From CF-161 sp035259145 (GTDB lineage: Bacteria > Chloroflexota > Dormibacteria > Dormibacterales > Dormibacteraceae), in assembly GCA_035259145.1 (NCBI GenBank), contig DATFWQ010000324.1, positions 1 to 16,944 of the forward strand: a stretch of DNA of 16,944 nt, given 5' to 3'. Below, piece after piece: positions 7,257 to 14,021 of the stretch (position 1 is its first letter; each line of letters begins with the position of its first letter). Position numbers and translations under genes: made by a program. The notes under the pieces are model-generated. The model searched no databases and was not told the DNA's origin. It was given only the letters and a program-made list of their open reading frames with translations.

Positions 7257-8224
7257 CTCGACTCGTCTCCCACCCTGGCCGCTCGAAGATAGAGCACGGC
7301 CGGGGTCAGCATGATCGCGAGCGCGACGACTGACATGGCCGCACCGAGGCCGAAGTTAAAGGTGACGAACGAGTTGACGAAGATGTTCAGCGGCAACACG
7401 TTCACCTGCTCGGGTGGGCTGATACCGAACATGACATAGGGCAGGGTGAAGTTGTTGAAGTGGTTGATGGTCGACAGGACCACGGCCAGACCCAGCGTCG
7501 AGCGGATCAGGGGCAGCGTCACGTAGAGGAAGCCGCGTGGTCCGTTGGCTCCGTCGATCGTGGCCGCGTCGTAGAGCTCGCCCGGGATCGTCTGCAGCGC
7601 GGCGAGCGACATGAGATAAACGAACGGCCAGGCGGCCCACACGTCCGCGATCACCATGGCCCAGAGGGAGTTGGGACCGATCAGCCAGAAGGTCTCCCTC
7701 GACCCCAGGTGCAGAGCGGACAGAAGCTGGTCCACAACGCCCGTCCCGTTCATGAACACCAGCCGCCACAGAATGGCGTTCACAAAGGTCGGGATGATGT
7801 ATGGAATCAGCATCATCGCCCTGAAGAAGGCGCGGCCGGGGAGCGACTGGTTGAAGAGCAGGGCCGCGCCCAGGGCGATGGGCATGATCAGGGCGGTTGT
7901 CAGCAGGGAGAAGGCCAGGCTGGCCTTGACCGAGTTGAAGAGGGAGCTAGCGAATGGGCCCTGTGGCTCGAGCGTGTCCATGTAGTGGCGCAGGCCGACA
8001 AAGGGGGCGCGCAGCCAGTCGCCGATGGTGTACTGGTTCAGGCCGGTCAGGCTGATGTAGAACGCGATCAGGATGGGCAGGAAGACGATGAGCGCCAGCA
8101 GAGCAACGCTCGGCGTCATCATCCAGTACGGGGCCCTGAGCGGCGAGCCGCGGGCCGGCCGGCGCGCCCGCACCGGCGCATGCGGGACCGCGACCGCGGA
8201 GGGCGCCCTTTCTGGCGTGATCAC
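7253..8224 (-). CDS. Carbohydrate ABC transporter permease, MalF type
   Basis: First permease of the sugar importer, 323 aa. A cytoplasmic basic tail (residues 1-33) precedes the first helix (ALLALIVFLPILIAFYISL, about 41-59), with typical PYIIPTFVNAILWRLVF at about 141-157 and an EAA loop at about 213-240 (IPGELYDAATIDGANGPRGFLYVTLPLI). The start is GTG at 8224. It overlaps the TGA of the binding-protein gene by 4 bp (GTGA), and its own stop overlaps the next permease by 4 bp, so the three transport genes form one tightly coupled unit. Substrate specificity cannot be read from the permeases. Confidence 0.92.
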   Translation of the reverse strand: MITPERAPSAVAVPHAPVRARRPARGSPLRAPYWMMTPSVALLALIVFLPILIAFYISLTGLNQYTIGDWLRAPFVGLRHYMDTLEPQGPFASSLFNSVKASLAFSLLTTALIMPIALGAALLFNQSLPGRAFFRAMMLIPYIIPTFVNAILWRLVFMNGTGVVDQLLSALHLGSRETFWLIGPNSLWAMVIADVWAAWPFVYLMSLAALQTIPGELYDAATIDGANGPRGFLYVTLPLIRSTLGLAVVLSTINHFNNFTLPYVMFGISPPEQVNVLPLNIFVNSFVTFNFGLGAAMSVVALAIMLTPAVLYLRAARVGDESR

Positions 8225-9609
8225 GTAATCGAGGCCGCCAGCTGCTGGTTGGCCTGGGTGAGCGCGGCCTTCAGAGCGTCCTTGCTGTAGGTGCCCGTCA
8301 CGCCGATCTGCTGCGCGATGGTGTTGATGGCCTTGCCGAGGACCACCTCAAGCTGCAGCCATGAGCCGAAGAACGGCGTCGGATAGGACTTCAGCTCCGC
8401 GTCGTAGAGGGCGTCCCAGGGAGCGACCTTCGCCTCCGGGTGCTTGCTGAACGTCTCCAGCACGACAGGCTGCTGCGCCCGCAGCTTGAACAGCTGGTAC
8501 TGGATGTCGGGGCTGGTCATCACCTTGATCAGCTGCAGAGCCAGCTCCTTGTTTTTGCTGTACTTGAAGATGGTCAGGTACTGGCCCGAAACGAATCCCT
8601 GGGCGGGCTTGGCCTTGGCCGGAAGCGAGCTCATGCCGTAAGGCACGGTGGGCCCGACGACGTACTCGTACTTGCCCGCAACTGCGCCCTGGTCGTATGT
8701 GGGAATGCCGCCCGGTCCGGTCATCACCTGCATTCCGATGTTGCCGGAGGCGAAGGCCTTGATCTCGTCGGCTCCCTTGTAGGTCGCGCACTGCCGGGAT
8801 GCGATCTTGAAGTTCGCCATCCAGTCGAGCCAGAAGGCACACGCCTGGACCGAGGCCTCGGAGTCGAGCAGACCCTTCTTGCCCGTATCGTCCATCAGCT
8901 GGGCACCCATCTGGGTGGCGAACAGCCATATCTTGTGCCAGGGATCGAACCCATCTGCCGGCGCCATCGCGGTGCCCCAGCTGTCCTTGCCATTGCTCAT
9001 CGCTTTGGCGGCGTCGACGAACTCGTTCCAGGTCTTGGGAGGGCTCTTGATGCCAGCGGCTTGAAACATCGCCTTGTTGATCACGAGGGCGTAAGGGTTC
9101 CCGCTCCAGGGGACCCCGATGAGCTTGTCCGAAGACGGCCCGCTCATCGCCAGCTGAGGCTGGAAGAACGCCTTCTTGCCACCGAGCTCGTCCCACATCG
9201 AGTTTGTAATCGTTTCGAACGCGCCGCTCGCGTAAGCGGTGGGGACGACCGTGGAGCCGAACTCGAAGACGTCGGGGCCCTCGCGGGCGGCAACGCCTGT
9301 CTCGAGCTTGGTCTGCTCTTCAGCGGCCGAGGCGTAGGTGTCCCAGGTGAAGCTGGAGCCTGGGTTCTGCTTCTCGAACGTCTGCTTGATCAGGTCCATG
9401 AGCTGGCTCTGCTGCTGCGGGTGTGCCGTGTCCTTCGAGATGAAGAGCGACAGCGTGGCCGGCGACAGCTTTGACGAGGTGGTCGCCGGTGTGCTGCCCG
9501 TCTGAGCGCAGGCCGCCATGACGCCCGGCATAGCTACCGCCGCGGCGCCCACGCCGGCGACCTCCAGGAAACGCCTGCGAGTCATCGTGCTCTGTCCCAC
9601 GTCGATCAT
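8221..9609 (-). CDS. Sugar ABC transporter substrate-binding lipoprotein, family 1, Tat-exported
   Basis: Extracellular binding protein that delivers a sugar to the two downstream permeases; 462 aa from ATG 9609. The N-terminus has a twin-arginine signal (TRRRFLEVAG, residues 10-19), a hydrophobic core and a lipobox-like VMAAC ending in Cys34, so it is probably folded in the cytoplasm, exported by Tat and lipid-anchored. The body has family 1 traits: PDVFEFGSTVVPTAYASG, then NPYALVINKAMFQAAGI, TWNEFVDAAKAM, and AFASGNIGMQVMTGPGG. The frame is open to 9687, but GGGAGGAG at 9617-9624 lies 7 bases before ATG 9609 and decides the start. It lies downstream of the LacI regulator on the same strand across a 124-bp gap. 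Confidence 0.93.
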   Translation of the reverse strand: MIDVGQSTMTRRRFLEVAGVGAAAVAMPGVMAACAQTGSTPATTSSKLSPATLSLFISKDTAHPQQQSQLMDLIKQTFEKQNPGSSFTWDTYASAAEEQTKLETGVAAREGPDVFEFGSTVVPTAYASGAFETITNSMWDELGGKKAFFQPQLAMSGPSSDKLIGVPWSGNPYALVINKAMFQAAGIKSPPKTWNEFVDAAKAMSNGKDSWGTAMAPADGFDPWHKIWLFATQMGAQLMDDTGKKGLLDSEASVQACAFWLDWMANFKIASRQCATYKGADEIKAFASGNIGMQVMTGPGGIPTYDQGAVAGKYEYVVGPTVPYGMSSLPAKAKPAQGFVSGQYLTIFKYSKNKELALQLIKVMTSPDIQYQLFKLRAQQPVVLETFSKHPEAKVAPWDALYDAELKSYPTPFFGSWLQLEVVLGKAINTIAQQIGVTGTYSKDALKAALTQANQQLAASIT

Positions 9610-9616
9610 TCCTTCT

Positions 9617-9624
9617 CTCCTCCC
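9617..9624 (-). promoter_or_regulatory. Strong ribosome binding site of the sugar-binding protein
   Basis: GGGAGGAG on the - strand, 7 bases before ATG 9609. It rules out the longer frame that begins at 9687. Confidence 0.75.
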
Positions 9625-9711
9625 TAGGCCCTGGATCAAGGCCTTGTCGTCAACCAGCCGCGCGGTGGCGGCAAGGGCGACGGTCATCCAGACAGCGGCG
9701 ATCTCATCTCT

Positions 9712-9728
9712 TGGAGCGCTGATGCGCT
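9712..9728. promoter_or_regulatory. Inverted repeat with an AGCGCT core, candidate LacI-type operator
   Basis: In the gap between the LacI and binding-protein genes, AGCGC-TGAT-GCGCT (9715-9728) is an inverted repeat. The left part, TGGAGCGCT (9712-9720), matches one half and the core of the actinobacterial CebR/CelR site TGGGAGCGCTCCCA, but the right half does not. It could be an operator for the transport genes or a short hairpin after the LacI stop (9734). Confidence 0.3.
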
Positions 9729-9733
9729 AGAAG

Positions 9734-10762
9734 TCAGGCACTAGCCACCCCCTCCAGAACGAGGCGTCTGTGTGACTCGCGCAGGATCAGATGCGACTCC
9801 AACACCAGCCGCTGGCCGCGGCCCGAGTCTCCATTCGACGCCATCAGTAAGCGCGCGGCGGTCTCTCCCAGCTCCGCGGCGGGCTGCTCGACCACGGTCA
9901 GCGTCGGTGTTACGAGCGAGGCCCAGACCACGTCGCCGTAGCCGACCACCGCGATGTCCTCCGGCCAGCGAAGACGGCGCGCGCGGAGCGACCAGATCAC
10001 GCCCGCGGTCAGGATCACGCTGCTGCTGAAGATGGCGTCCGGCCGCTGCGGCAGCGAGAGCAGGTCGAGCGTTGCCTGCCGGCCGTGCTCGACGCTGAAC
10101 GCGCCCAGCCGGACGTACCTCTCGTCCACGGCAAGCCCCGCCCGGTCGAGCGCGTCGCGGTAGCCGCGCAGACGTTCACGAGCGGTTGACACCTTCTGTA
10201 GTCCGTTGACCAGCGCGATCCGCCTGTGCCCGCTTTCGATCAGGAGCCGGGTCGCCTGGAAAGCACTGCCGTAGTTGTCCATCACGACCCTGTTCAGGTC
10301 CGTGGATCCGCCTTCGCGATCCATGAGCACCACTGGAACACCACGTGCCGACAGGCGCTCGACCTCGACGGGCACGTCGGCGCAGGGCGTGAGGATCAGC
10401 CCGTCGACCCGAGCCCGAGCCAGCGCCTCCAGGGCCTGGAGCTCGCGCCCGGGGTCGTCGTCGCTCGAGGCGACCACGAGCACGTGCCCTGGCACACTCA
10501 AGACCGACTCCGCCCCGGCCAGAGCCTGCGAGAAGAAGGTGTTGCTGGCGTCGGGGACGATGGCCCCGATCGTCAGCGACCGTGTCCGGGAACGCCCGCG
10601 GCCACCGGCCTTGTAGCCGGTGTGACCGACGGCCGCCAGGACACGTTTACGCGTCGCCTCGGCAACGGGCTTCGGCCCGTCGTTGAGAACGTAGGAAACG
10701 GTCGCCAGAGAGACCCCGGCAACTCGCGCCACGTCGCGCATCGACGACCGGTCTGAGCTCAT
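9734..10762 (-). CDS. LacI-family transcriptional regulator
   Basis: Sugar-responsive DNA-binding regulator, 342 aa, normal length. The helix-turn-helix and hinge are at the N-terminus (MRDVARVAGVSLATVSYVLN, residues 8-27), followed by a periplasmic-binding-protein-like effector domain: IGAIVPDASNTFFSQALAGAE, DGLILTPC, GVPVVLMDREG, GHRRIALVNG, RLRGYRDAL, PDAIFSSS and EDIAVVGYGD in the usual order. It probably represses the sugar transporter genes lying directly downstream on the same strand, and itself. ATG 10762 lies 6 bases after a TAGAGT box, suggesting a leaderless message; a second in-frame ATG at 10741 would also keep the full DNA-binding domain. Inducer unknown. Confidence 0.93.
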   Translation of the reverse strand: MSSDRSSMRDVARVAGVSLATVSYVLNDGPKPVAEATRKRVLAAVGHTGYKAGGRGRSRTRSLTIGAIVPDASNTFFSQALAGAESVLSVPGHVLVVASSDDDPGRELQALEALARARVDGLILTPCADVPVEVERLSARGVPVVLMDREGGSTDLNRVVMDNYGSAFQATRLLIESGHRRIALVNGLQKVSTARERLRGYRDALDRAGLAVDERYVRLGAFSVEHGRQATLDLLSLPQRPDAIFSSSVILTAGVIWSLRARRLRWPEDIAVVGYGDVVWASLVTPTLTVVEQPAAELGETAARLLMASNGDSGRGQRLVLESHLILRESHRRLVLEGVASA

Positions 10763-10763
10763 C

Positions 10764-10870
10764 GTTCGACTCTATTGTTCGACTCAATCGAGCCTACCAC
10801 ACAATCTGAGCGGGTTCACAGCCAAGCTCGACACTTCATCAAATAGGCACATGTTCGACCTGGTGTTCGA
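10764..10870. promoter_or_regulatory. Four GTTCGA motifs and -10 box upstream of the LacI gene
   Basis: GTTCGA occurs at 10764-10769, 10777-10782, 10853-10858 and 10865-10870, forming two pairs with 13- and 12-bp spacing. The first two are GTTCGACTC. The last overlaps the palindrome TTCGAA. The central CG is what LacI-family proteins usually need. The first copy overlaps the TAGAGT -10 box (10774-10769 on the - strand) that lies 6 bases before ATG 10762, so binding would block the promoter. The rest of the gap up to 11009 shows no gene. Confidence 0.45.
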
Positions 10871-11009
10871 ATTAGGGTTGGCGGCCCGTCGGTAGGTTGC
10901 CGCGGACTGGCGGCCGAGGCGGTCGATTAGCCAGGCTGCGAATCCGCTCGTACATCAGGTGGACTCCACAGCCTTCCGCGCGGCGCGGTCGTCGTCCACG
11001 GCAAAGAGA

Positions 11010-11603
11010 TCAACCCATCCCCTCCCGGAGTCGCAGCCGCGCTAGCAACGCGTCCACGCTCAGAGGCCGCGGGTCGACCGTCGCCAGCGCCCAGGCCCCG
11101 GCAGCGAGCAGGAAGACCGCGTACGGAAACGTCGATACGATGCCCAGCGAGATCGACATCGCGATCCCGTACGTGAGCAGCAGCAGCCCCGTGCCGAGCG
11201 CAGCGAGCTGCACCCGCACTCCGAGCCCGAGCCCGAGCCCCAGGCTGATCTCGGCGATCGTCGCGAGCACCGCGAGTGCCGGCGCCAAGCTCGCCGGCAG
11301 GAAGGCATTGACCTGATGGGTGTACCTGACGAAGTGACTGAAGTCTCCCCATGACACGCCCGTGGCTCCCGGCGGTCCGAGCAGGCCGAACCGGTCTGCG
11401 ACGGAGCCCAGGAAGGTTAGGCCGACGAGCACGCGGAGCCCGACGGCGATCCAGGGCCAGCGCCCGAGCGTCGCGGCCAGCACCGCGAAGCCGGCCGCGA
11501 TGATAACGAGGTAGAGGGTGTGCGTCGCGAAGCGATCGCGGACCATCCAGCCGACCTGCACCAGAAGGGTGATCCAGAGCGCGGCGAAGGCATATCGCCT
11601 CAT
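11010..11603 (-). CDS. DoxX-like integral membrane protein
   Basis: A 197-residue membrane protein. Two helices come first (YAFAALWITLLVQVGWMV and LYLVIIAAGFAVLAATL), then a DoxX-like four-helix core: VGLRVLVGLTFLGSVADRFGLLG, the loop GVSWGDFSHFVRYTHQVNAF, ATIAEISLGLGLGLGVRVQL, and LLLLTYGIAMSISLG. DoxX-like proteins are associated with oxidative-stress and thiol homeostasis membrane complexes in some bacteria; the role here is inferred only. Start at ATG 11603 because GGGGAGGG lies 7 bases upstream; the frame is open to 11717 but that part is not family-like. The start overlaps the stop of the small membrane gene by 4 bp. A hexanucleotide repeat encodes the LGLGLG run. Probably repressed by the divergent TetR. 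Confidence 0.78.
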   Translation of the reverse strand: MRRYAFAALWITLLVQVGWMVRDRFATHTLYLVIIAAGFAVLAATLGRWPWIAVGLRVLVGLTFLGSVADRFGLLGPPGATGVSWGDFSHFVRYTHQVNAFLPASLAPALAVLATIAEISLGLGLGLGVRVQLAALGTGLLLLTYGIAMSISLGIVSTFPYAVFLLAAGAWALATVDPRPLSVDALLARLRLREGMG

Positions 11604-11770
11604 GCGCGGGCCCTCCCCACTGACCAGCGGGACAGCTCCGCGACGGTCAGCACCACCAGCAGCAGGGCAAGCAGCCCGAGCAGCAGCGGGCTGGCGGCGG
11701 GAGCCACTATCGCCCACAGGCCGAGCCCGACAAGGAAGAGCGCCACGGCGCCGACCAGTGCGGATTTCAT
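11600..11770 (-). CDS. Small two-helix membrane protein (56 aa) coupled to the DoxX gene
   Basis: A short gene read from ATG 11770 to TGA 11600. GGAGGT lies 9 bases upstream, an excellent ribosome binding site. The product has one hydrophobic helix (LVGAVALFLVGLGLWAIVA, about 5-23), a proline turn, and a second very hydrophobic helix (PLLLGLLALLLVVLTVAEL, about 28-46), ending in a basic tail (RWSVGRARA), which predicts a hairpin in the membrane with the tail inside. Its stop overlaps the DoxX-like start in ATGA, so the two are translationally coupled. It is the first gene after the TetR operator. I recognise no family; a partner or accessory subunit of the DoxX-like protein is a reasonable inference. 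Confidence 0.75.
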   Translation of the reverse strand: MKSALVGAVALFLVGLGLWAIVAPAASPLLLGLLALLLVVLTVAELSRWSVGRARA

Positions 11771-11794
11771 GAGTGGGTTACCTCCAATCAGATT

Positions 11795-11834
11795 CCATAC
11801 GCTATCGTATGGTCTAGCATACGCTATCGTATGG
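11795..11834. promoter_or_regulatory. Tandem palindromic operator of the first TetR unit
   Basis: CCATACG-CTAT-CGTATGG (11795-11812) is an inverted repeat with 7-bp arms. A second copy, CATACG-CTAT-CGTATG (11818-11833), lies 22 bp on, about two helical turns. The 20 bases 11796-11815 recur exactly at 11818-11837. It fills the gap between the divergent small-membrane/DoxX operon and the TetR gene, whose GTG follows at 11838. A TATCGT -10 box (11825-11830) lies inside the second copy, so binding should repress the regulator's own promoter as well. Confidence 0.8.
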
Positions 11835-11837
11835 TCT

Positions 11838-12455
11838 GTGCGGAGGCAGGAGACAACGCCTCGTGGTGCCGATCGTCTGGATCGATCGGCCTGGGCGCAG
11901 GCGGCGCTTCAGGCGATGCGCGAAGGCGGTCTCGCCGCTGTAGTCGTCGAGACCCTGGCGGAGCGCCTGGGCACGACCAAGGGCAGCTTCTACTGGCACT
12001 TCAAGGACCGTGACGAGCTGGTGGTGACCGGCCTGGAGCTCTGGGAGCAAGAGATGACGGAGGCGGTCATCGCTCGCCTGGAGACGGTCGGCGATCCGGT
12101 GGTGAGGCTGCGGCAGCTTTTCGACCTGATGTTCGCCGACCAGCCGGGCGGCTTCATGACCACCGCCCTCCTGAGCCACGCGCAGGATCCCAGGGTTGGC
12201 CCCGTGCTCCAGCGCGTCACCAGGCGCCGGCTGACGTACCTCACCGGTGCGTTGGTCGAGTGCGGCGTGCCACCCGACCGGGCCCACCACCACGCCGTGG
12301 TCGCGGCGACGGCGTACCTCGGCTACTTCGGGCTGCAGCGACAGCTGCCAGATGAGGCCGTCTTTGGTGCTGAGGCGAAGCCCTACCTGCGCCATCTGCT
12401 GCACGTGCTCGAGGCGGAGCTGCCCGCGGCCCGCGTCCGCCCATCCGGTGCCTGA
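11838..12455 (+). CDS. TetR/AcrR-family transcriptional regulator
   Basis: A 205-residue repressor. The N-terminal DNA-binding domain includes ALQAMREGGLAAVVVETLAERLG and the recognition-helix region TTKGSFYWHFKDRDEL (about 46-61), followed by an all-helical ligand domain. Frame and operator position point to GTG 11838 as start: it begins directly after the tandem operator and 7 bases after a TATCGT box, so the message is probably leaderless; the frame is open upstream to 11520 but that part is antisense to the membrane genes. It should repress itself and the divergent DoxX-like operon. The second TetR in the window (13354) has the same FYWHF motif and a similar operator. Confidence 0.9.
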   Translation: MRRQETTPRGADRLDRSAWAQAALQAMREGGLAAVVVETLAERLGTTKGSFYWHFKDRDELVVTGLELWEQEMTEAVIARLETVGDPVVRLRQLFDLMFADQPGGFMTTALLSHAQDPRVGPVLQRVTRRRLTYLTGALVECGVPPDRAHHHAVVAATAYLGYFGLQRQLPDEAVFGAEAKPYLRHLLHVLEAELPAARVRPSGA

Positions 12456-12608
12456 GCGCCCACCTCATGCCACGGCCGAGCGGAGCTGGACGGGAAGCGC
12501 GACCACTCCTTTACGTTCCCGCGCTGTCGCGAGCTCGGGGTTTCCCGCCGCCCCCCTTCGCGGCGAGCCGGATGGGTGTTGATCCGAATTTCGGGGCCGC
12601 CGGACGTA

Positions 12609-13226
12609 CTACGGGGCCCGAGCCTCCCACGCGCGCCCAATCTGGCGCATGAGCGCCGGGTAGATGAGCATGTGTCGGAAAGGTTGGATAAGCACCATGT
12701 ACGTCGCACCAAGCCTGCCGCGTGTCTTGACGTAGACGCCCATTTGCGCTTGATATCGATCCTCGCCCTGGTCCACCCACGCAAGGTGCAAAACGCCATG
12801 CACAGTGTCGTTCGAGAGTTCGGCAGCCCACTCGTCCGCGGTGCGATACAGGGGGATGAACCCGTACGCAGCCGCGATCCCAGGACCCTTCGCGCTACCT
12901 CGAAGCTCCTCGGGAAGGCGAGCGCTCAGCGTCGTTTCAGTGCACCTGGGGACCGGACGTATCCTGGCGGCATCGTCCCAACCAAACCAGCGGCCTAAGC
13001 GCCAGCGCAACGAAAAGAGTGCGCGACTGGCTGCCGACTGCGCGTTCGTACGATCGAGCGAGGCCATGACGTCGAGAAAGGATGCGAAGTCCTCGGGACC
13101 CCCCTGTGCCGGCACCGCCCAGGCATCGAGCAATTTGAAATCGGGGGCGATCTGGGCGATAACCCACGGATGCGCTTCATGGGCGGCGTTCGGCAGCCTC
13201 CCGTGCCGTTGAGTATTCATCGCCAT
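12609..13226 (-). CDS. DUF2867 domain-containing protein
   Basis: A 205-residue member of DUF2867, a domain of unknown biochemical function that also occurs fused to NAD(P)-binding epimerase-like proteins. Family features: RLPNAAHEAHPW near the start (10-21), the ALFSLRWRLGRWFGWD block (69-84), LYRTADEWAAELSNDTVHGVLHLAWV (127-151), MGVYVKTRGRLGATYM (162-177) and the terminal PFRHMLIYPALMRQIGRAW (182-200). No signal peptide and no clear membrane helix. The start may be ATG 13226 or ATG 13220; neither has a ribosome binding site. It is divergent from a TetR gene and its promoter overlaps a long palindrome, so it is almost certainly that regulator's target. The 153-bp gap to the first TetR gene shows nothing. 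Confidence 0.85.
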   Translation of the reverse strand: MAMNTQRHGRLPNAAHEAHPWVIAQIAPDFKLLDAWAVPAQGGPEDFASFLDVMASLDRTNAQSAASRALFSLRWRLGRWFGWDDAARIRPVPRCTETTLSARLPEELRGSAKGPGIAAAYGFIPLYRTADEWAAELSNDTVHGVLHLAWVDQGEDRYQAQMGVYVKTRGRLGATYMVLIQPFRHMLIYPALMRQIGRAWEARAP

Positions 13227-13266
13227 GCGGCGTCGAACGCCGGAGCATCGTTTGGAACGATGGATG

Positions 13267-13296
13267 CTTCATCCATACAGTTGTGTATGGATGAAG
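13267..13296. promoter_or_regulatory. Perfect palindromic operator of the second TetR unit
   Basis: CTTCATCCATACA (13267-13279), spacer GTTG, then the exact complement TGTATGGATGAAG (13284-13296). The inner part, CCATACA-GTTG-TGTATGG, has the same plan as the first TetR operator. An overlapping third ATGGATG copy lies at 13260-13266. The site lies between the divergent DUF2867 and TetR genes and touches the -10 box of the former. Confidence 0.82.
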
Positions 13297-13324
13297 TATT
13301 GGGCATCATCTGCGGCAGTGTCAA
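13295..13324 (-). promoter_or_regulatory. Promoter of the DUF2867 gene
   Basis: On the - strand, TTGACA (13324-13319) and AATACT (13300-13295) are 18 bp apart. The -10 box overlaps the edge of the 13-bp-arm palindrome, and the expected transcription start falls inside it, a classical repression geometry. Confidence 0.55.
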
Positions 13325-13353
13325 CCCCCCGCGAAACGCGATACCGATAGACG

Positions 13354-13908
13354 ATGGCCGCCCCGACCCGCACACCTCGCGGCAAATGGATCGATGAGGG
13401 GCTGAGGGCCCTTGCCGCCGGGGGCCCCGACGCCGTCCGGATCGAGCCGCTCGCCCAGGCGCTCGGCGTCACTCGGGGCGGCTTCTACTGGCACTTCGAT
13501 GACCGGCGGGCGCTGCTCGAGGAAATGCTCGACACATGGGAGCGGGCGACCACCGACGAGGTGATCGAGCGGGTCGAGAGTGAGGGAGGCGACGCCAGGA
13601 CCAAGCTGCGCCGGGCGTTCACGCTCACCTCCTCCTCCGACGGGCTGCTCGCGATCGACCTCGCAGTCCGCGACTGGTCCCGGCGCGACCAAACGGTCGC
13701 CGAGCGGCTCCGACGCGTCGACAACCGCCGAATGGATTACCTGCGCTCGCTGTTCGGCGCCTTCTGCCCCGACGCGGCCGACGTCGAGGCCCGCTGTATG
13801 CTCTCCTTCTCACTGCTGATCGGCAACCACTTCATCGCCGCCGATCACGGCCCACGCAGCCGCGGCGACGTGCTGAAGCTGGCCCTCAGAAGACTGGGGG
13901 CCGAGTAG
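13354..13908 (+). CDS. TetR/AcrR-family transcriptional regulator
   Basis: A 184-residue repressor. DNA-binding domain: GLRALAAGGPDAVRIEPLAQALG, then VTRGGFYWHFDDRRALL (about 39-55) containing the recognition helix; the rest is helical (DEVIERVE, LAVRDWSRRDQTVAERLRRVD, LSFSLLIGNHFIA), as expected for the ligand and dimer domain. ATG 13354 has no ribosome binding site; TACCGA (13342-13347), 6 bases before it, is an imperfect match to the leaderless -10 pattern. It is divergent from the DUF2867 gene with a perfect palindrome between. The DNA-contact region is close to that of the TetR at 11838 (LGVTRGGFYWHF against LGTTKGSFYWHF), so the two are probably paralogues or close relatives. Ligand unknown. 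Confidence 0.9.
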   Translation: MAAPTRTPRGKWIDEGLRALAAGGPDAVRIEPLAQALGVTRGGFYWHFDDRRALLEEMLDTWERATTDEVIERVESEGGDARTKLRRAFTLTSSSDGLLAIDLAVRDWSRRDQTVAERLRRVDNRRMDYLRSLFGAFCPDAADVEARCMLSFSLLIGNHFIAADHGPRSRGDVLKLALRRLGAE

Positions 13909-14021
13909 CGCCCCGAATACCTGTCGGCGTACTTTGGGCAGCGTAGTCCTTCGCGCGCGCTCCAGGAATGAGGGTCAGGTCATGGGTCTGCCGGTCGCAA
14001 CCCTGGTCGCGTACAAAGGCG

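Noticed and set aside
7460..8290. 276-codon frame antisense to the MalF-type permease
   Set aside because: Gln/Arg/Gly-rich shadow of membrane helices, no start signal.
8440..9474. 344-codon frame antisense to the sugar-binding protein
   Set aside because: The opposite strand has Tat signal, lipobox and family blocks; this frame has none.
9610..9687. N-terminal extension of the sugar-binding protein
   Set aside because: It would place 26 residues before the export signal; a strong ribosome binding site selects ATG 9609.
11222..11240. Hexanucleotide tandem repeat (GAGCCC-type)
   Set aside because: Lies inside the DoxX-like gene and encodes LGLGLG in a membrane helix; explained by protein composition.
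11520..11837. N-terminal extension of the first TetR gene
   Set aside because: It runs through the operator and antisense to two membrane genes; GTG 11838 fits the TetR family start.
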